DNA of 64,000 bases. It comes from CABZJG01 sp902512685. GTDB lineage: Bacteria; Pseudomonadota; Alphaproteobacteria; Rhodobacterales; Rhodobacteraceae. The translations under genes and the position numbers were made by a program. How positions within the stretch are numbered: the stretch's first letter is position 1; each line of letters opens with the position of its first letter. Below, piece by piece: positions 60,354-64,000 of the stretch. The stretch lies in NCBI GenBank assembly GCA_051201605.1, contig CP179201.1, positions 3,472,001 through 3,536,000 on the forward strand. The letters are read 5' to 3'. The notes beneath the pieces were generated by a model. That model ran no database searches and was not told where the DNA came from. It saw only the letters and a program-made list of their open reading frames with translations.

Positions 60354-61241
60354 TTAATTTGCCTGTGCTCGAAGGCTTTTCAAGTGCTTTTCCCGAAAAG
60401 TGGTATCGGTTAGGGCCCTTTTGGTGAGCAGCGCAGGATTAATATCGACCCCAAAGTCGATCGACAGTAAAGCCATGTTGGACAAGCGGCTTTCAACAAG
60501 GTTCATTAATGTAACGGACCGCGCCAAGTAAATTCCATTAATTTTTTCGATTTTATTGGCAAATATCCGGCGGGTTTCGCGCCCTTTTCGATCATAAAGA
60601 GCAGCTTTCAACATCACAAAACGCTCTTGATCAATCCATACAACCGATTTTGAGTATCGGCTCTTTCGTGCACGGTTTGCATTTGGAACCTGCTCGATAA
60701 CATAGGCTTTGCGGCCTTTGTAGGTTACCCTATCCAGCAGCGCGTATTCATATTCATCAATTTTTCCGGTTTCTTGATCTTCGGTGGTAAACTCTGAGCC
60801 AAACAAGGAAACAGGTTCACTGTCATCATCAGAATTTGATGCTACCATCCGCTTTACCTTGCCAAGCGCAGACAGATAAAGCCAGGTTTCATTATCCTTG
60901 GCCGGATCATCATAGGTATGGCTTAGCATACCAACACCGCGCTCTGACTTAGGTTCGCGCACAAACAAGATAGATTGAATATCCTTGCCGTTTTGACCGG
61001 CGGTAATTGACGCACTTTCCAGTTTTTTAACCACGGGCTTTTTGGTGCATTTCACCTTTGACCCCTTAAGCCCGTATTTGCAGGTGGAAATCCTTAAGAT
61101 CGTAAAGGATGAATCGTTTTGCTGACGCGTCCTTTCGTCCACCATGATCATGATATCTTTTGCCGATTGCGCCTGTGCACCGCCCACTGACATAAACATG
61201 ATAAAAAGACCTAGGGCTGTGGTTTTAAACAAAGCGATCAT
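60354..61241 (-). CDS. Periplasmic LolA-like outer-membrane lipoprotein-sorting protein
   Basis: This 295-residue protein has a signal peptide (FIMFMSVGGAQAQ, cleavage about 24) and the fold signature of the LolA-like family found beside MMPL exporters: KDIMIMVDERTRQQNDSSFT, ETWLYLSALGKVKRMVASN, then KSVVWIDQERFVMLKAALYD and RIFANKIEKINGIYLARSVT. Such proteins are thought to carry hydrophobic cargo across the periplasm. Its ATG at 61241 overlaps the MMPL stop at 61238 by four bases. The role of this system is not known from sequence; hydrophobic compound export is the common assumption. Confidence 0.82.
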   Translation of the reverse strand: MIALFKTTALGLFIMFMSVGGAQAQSAKDIMIMVDERTRQQNDSSFTILRISTCKYGLKGSKVKCTKKPVVKKLESASITAGQNGKDIQSILFVREPKSERGVGMLSHTYDDPAKDNETWLYLSALGKVKRMVASNSDDDSEPVSLFGSEFTTEDQETGKIDEYEYALLDRVTYKGRKAYVIEQVPNANRARKSRYSKSVVWIDQERFVMLKAALYDRKGRETRRIFANKIEKINGIYLARSVTLMNLVESRLSNMALLSIDFGVDINPALLTKRALTDTTFREKHLKSLRAQAN

Positions 61242-63901
61242 GAAGAAACTCCTAAGACCGGGGCGGTGTCCGTTATAGCATCTTTAACCCCGAATTTTGG
61301 TTTGAAAACATAAATCAGTGCCGGCAAAAACAGCAGGTCGCAAAGCAATGCCACAAAAATAGCAAGGGCGCCAAAAAATCCAACTTTTGCAAGGCCCAAA
61401 TAATCAGAAAATGTCAGCATGAAAAAGCAAATGCCGAGCACCAAGGTTGTGAATGTTACAGCTTGTCCTACTTGAAGCACGGCTTCTTTTATCGCACGCG
61501 CAAGATCTCCGTGTTTGGCCAGTGCCATGCGGTAATGGGTTACAAAATGAATGGTGTCATCCACTGCGATACCAATGATCAGCGGCGCAATCATAAGCGT
61601 ATCCGTATCCAGAGGAATGCCAAACAGACCCATTAATCCGAACGCGAAAACAGATGGGAGCATATTGGGAATAATCGCAAGCATGCCGCCGTAAAATGAT
61701 CCGAGCGCCAGCATCAAAAAGGCAGAGATGATCACAATGGCAATGGTCAAAGATTTCACCTGAAGGTTTGAAATGACATCAGCCAGTTGCATCAACAGCG
61801 CCACGCTTCCCGTGACGGTAATTTTTTGCTGTTCATACTTTGTGCTAAGCCCAGAAAATGCAGCATCTATATCCTGCTGCATGCGTGCCAATAATTCTGC
61901 ATATTCAACGGATCCCGCATTTCTCATCTGGATAGATATATGCGACCGAGCGTAATCATTAGATACAAGCGCTTGCCGATCTTCTGGCGCACTGCTGTTA
62001 AACAGATACAGAAGCTGGGAAACCGCCTGTTGGTCATCTGGTATTGTATAGAAATTCTGGTCTCCATCTTGCATGGTTTTATGCATTGATTTTACCAAAT
62101 CAGCGATCGAATTGGTACGGGTCACAAGGTGGCTATATTTGCTTTCAATCACTTCTTGCAGACGATCAATCGCTTGCAAAACTGTCGGGTCACTCAGGGC
62201 ATCTTCTTCATAGAAATCCATCATGATTTCCATAGATGAGGTGCCTGCCATATGGGTGTCGACAATCTCATAGGTAATCCGCAAGGGTGTCCCTTCCCGA
62301 AAGAGATCGACAAGGTTAGAGTCAATTTTTACTTTGCTGGCACCATAAAGGCATATCCCAAAAATAAGGGTGAATACGATGATGATCAGCCCTCTAAACT
62401 GAAAGGAAAATTTGGGAATACGGGCCAAGAGTGGGGGCAGCCAAGCCGCCGTAAACAACCAACTCAAGCCAATTTTTCTGAACACAATAAAAAGCAATCG
62501 AAAGGGTAAGGTCGCAATGTACCAGATTTTCCCCACCAATGAGGTGGGTGCAGTAGTTTCCTTTCCTGGGTTTGGATGCCAAAGCTCTAAAAGAGATGGC
62601 AGCACAAAAAGGGTGAAAACAAAGGCAGCGAACACCCCTGCTGCCGAGGTTATTCCAAACACAACAAATTGGCCAATTCCGCCAAAGGCGATCGCGCCCA
62701 TTCCTGCCATGGTGGTTAAAGTGGTTAGCAAAATAGGAACGCCAGTTTTCTCATAAGACTTGCTCAGGGCCTCTTCATGGTTCAATTCTTCGCGCCTGTA
62801 ATAAAGGTACTCGCTCATGACATGTACGCAATCAGCCACCCCAACAGCCAAAACAAGCATTGCCGACAAGGCCAAAAGTTGTGAGGTCGGTATGCCCAAC
62901 CAGGTCATACCACCGACCACCCAAACCATGCTTGCAACAATACATAAAACGGGCCAAATCACTGCGGCCGCAGTTTGGAATAATGTCCATAAAAGAACCA
63001 CAAGTAGAACAACGCCAATCCCGAGCAAAAGGCCGGACTGGATCATAATGTCCATAGAGCTTTCCATCATACCCGCCATCCCAATCGGGTAAAATTCGAA
63101 TTGATCAGCAAATTGGTCTTGATTGTAAATTGCCTTCAGCGCAGTGATAAAGGCCAGATATGTTTGCGGTTGCACTTCAATAAATTCTACGTCTTGGACA
63201 ATAGCCGTTTCGTCCACTTCCAGCGCAAAATCATCAAAAACCAGTTCAAATTCATCCTCGGCCTCTAAATCAAGGTCGCCTTGCGCTGCGTCAAGCACTG
63301 GCTCAGCCCCGAAATCTGTGGTGATCACCAAAGCGCCAAATTCTTGATTTTCAGAAAACATCTGCAGGGCAATATTATCTTGATCCAAAGCGCGGGCACG
63401 GGTTGCCTCGGCAATCTCTTTGCTGACCTCACTATCTTTGGGAAGCAGCCTTCGCGAAACCATCGCTTCGGGTGTGTTTTCTTGATAACGTAAATTGGCC
63501 AAAGTTTGAACGCGCAAAATGTGATCAAGGTCGTTCCAAACGGCGTCTTGCACGCCTAATGCTGCGGGCTCTAATCTATCCCAGTTGTCTATTTGGTCTG
63601 TTAAGTCACGAAGCAAAGATAGTGATTTAGGTGAAAACACATCGCCATCTTTGGCACGATAAACTAAAAATAACCCATCATCAGAACCAAACTGGGCCCG
63701 AAAATCATCCAATGCTTGCACCGCGATATTATCGTCGGATAACCACGCATCGATACTTTGATCCACTTCTAGATGTCGAATGCCCAGTCCCAAGCCAACG
63801 CTGCCAATAAATGCAAGGGCCAAAATATAGTAACGGTAGGGCCGACAGACATTAGGCACCCTGGCAAACCATAAAGCCATAGCATTCAACATGCGGTTCA
63901 T
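61238..63901 (-). CDS. MMPL/RND-superfamily inner-membrane transporter
   Basis: This 887-residue protein has about twelve membrane segments in two MMPL/SSD halves, each followed by a large periplasmic loop. Markers: YRYYILALAFIGSVGLGLGI at the N-terminus, SQLLALSAMLVLAVGVADCV (first half, TM with GVADxVH), and MIAPLIIGIAVDDTIHFVTH in the second half. The periplasmic loop 1 contains a very acidic insert (about residues 210-250, with DLEAEDEFELVFDDFALEVD). It starts from ATG 63901 behind AAGGGGAAA. It is the first gene of the exporter operon with the LolA-like and barrel genes. Confidence 0.9.
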   Translation of the reverse strand: MNRMLNAMALWFARVPNVCRPYRYYILALAFIGSVGLGLGIRHLEVDQSIDAWLSDDNIAVQALDDFRAQFGSDDGLFLVYRAKDGDVFSPKSLSLLRDLTDQIDNWDRLEPAALGVQDAVWNDLDHILRVQTLANLRYQENTPEAMVSRRLLPKDSEVSKEIAEATRARALDQDNIALQMFSENQEFGALVITTDFGAEPVLDAAQGDLDLEAEDEFELVFDDFALEVDETAIVQDVEFIEVQPQTYLAFITALKAIYNQDQFADQFEFYPIGMAGMMESSMDIMIQSGLLLGIGVVLLVVLLWTLFQTAAAVIWPVLCIVASMVWVVGGMTWLGIPTSQLLALSAMLVLAVGVADCVHVMSEYLYYRREELNHEEALSKSYEKTGVPILLTTLTTMAGMGAIAFGGIGQFVVFGITSAAGVFAAFVFTLFVLPSLLELWHPNPGKETTAPTSLVGKIWYIATLPFRLLFIVFRKIGLSWLFTAAWLPPLLARIPKFSFQFRGLIIIVFTLIFGICLYGASKVKIDSNLVDLFREGTPLRITYEIVDTHMAGTSSMEIMMDFYEEDALSDPTVLQAIDRLQEVIESKYSHLVTRTNSIADLVKSMHKTMQDGDQNFYTIPDDQQAVSQLLYLFNSSAPEDRQALVSNDYARSHISIQMRNAGSVEYAELLARMQQDIDAAFSGLSTKYEQQKITVTGSVALLMQLADVISNLQVKSLTIAIVIISAFLMLALGSFYGGMLAIIPNMLPSVFAFGLMGLFGIPLDTDTLMIAPLIIGIAVDDTIHFVTHYRMALAKHGDLARAIKEAVLQVGQAVTFTTLVLGICFFMLTFSDYLGLAKVGFFGALAIFVALLCDLLFLPALIYVFKPKFGVKDAITDTAPVLGVSS

Positions 63902-64000
63902 GTGATTTCCCCTTTTGACAGAACGATAACCCTCAATTGAGAGGAAGTATTAACCATAAAAGGCTTTTCCTGACAGACCAAAGCAATGAAATATTGCTTC

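Noticed and set aside
1..64000. CRISPR arrays, tRNA or rRNA genes, insertion sequences
   Set aside because: No regularly spaced repeats, cloverleaf-like sequences, rRNA-like stretches or transposase motifs were seen on either strand by reading; short tRNAs could still be missed without a covariance search.

Overview
The window looks like a chromosomal segment of a free-living, flagellated marine alphaproteobacterium, most likely from Rhodobacterales or a related roseobacter-like lineage. This is inferred from the gene families: a sigma-54 type flagellar locus with a Sec-exported SltF-like muramidase and a giant FlgK, as in Rhodobacter sphaeroides; a ChvI/ChvG-like two-component system; class III alcohol dehydrogenase paired with a metallo-beta-lactamase-fold hydrolase; and Pot-type amine uptake beside flavin amine dehydrogenases. 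Base composition looks moderate, roughly half GC by eye. I saw no tRNA, rRNA, insertion sequence or CRISPR array.

Layout. (1) 1-655: 5' part of uronate isomerase uxaC, running off the left edge. (2) 859-21867: flagellar locus. The minus-strand run flgB-C-D-E-F-G-H-I-J-K-L-sltF is followed by an extra FlgF-like gene, flhG and fliA. Three near-perfect sigma-54 promoters lie upstream of flgB, flgG and the extra flgF-like gene. On the plus strand are two unknown genes and fliD. FlgE (1364 aa) and FlgK (1429 aa) are far larger than usual. (3) 22083-29929: formaldehyde oxidation (class III ADH plus MBL hydrolase), htpG, a glycine-zipper lipoprotein, small unknown genes and chvI/chvG. (4) 29971-38830: amino-sugar catabolism. 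A GH20 hexosaminidase and a GntR regulator diverge from a tightly overlapping operon of a truncated Gfo/Idh oxidoreductase, two SIS-domain proteins, a ROK kinase, an AgaZ/GatZ-like protein and a NagA/AgaA-like deacetylase. (5) 38976-42293: adenylate cyclase/TPR protein, a GNAT acetyltransferase, and a 765-base non-coding stretch with a strong hairpin and three clustered DnaA boxes. (6) 42294-58924: an amine-utilisation island. It holds a Rieske oxygenase, cupins, a DAO-family flavoenzyme, a complete PotFGHI-type ABC importer, three divergent paralogues of the trimethylamine/histamine dehydrogenase family, a small helical protein between two of them, and a class III aminotransferase. (7) 59105-63901: an MMPL/RND-type exporter, a LolA-like periplasmic protein and an acidic outer-membrane barrel in one operon.

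How the parts work together. Region 6 appears to import a cationic amine (PotFGHI) and oxidise it by flavin and Rieske chemistry. All three dehydrogenase paralogues keep the cysteinyl-FMN and 4Fe-4S cysteines of trimethylamine dehydrogenase, but carry Asp where that enzyme has Trp355. This is the replacement known in histamine dehydrogenase, so di- or polyamines, or other functionalised amines, are better candidates than trimethylamine. Formaldehyde from any N-demethylation could be handled by the class III ADH of region 3. The most notable items for follow-up are this three-paralogue amine system, the phage-like insert in the giant hook protein, the sigma-54 flagellar hierarchy, and the DnaA-box/hairpin region near 42 kb.
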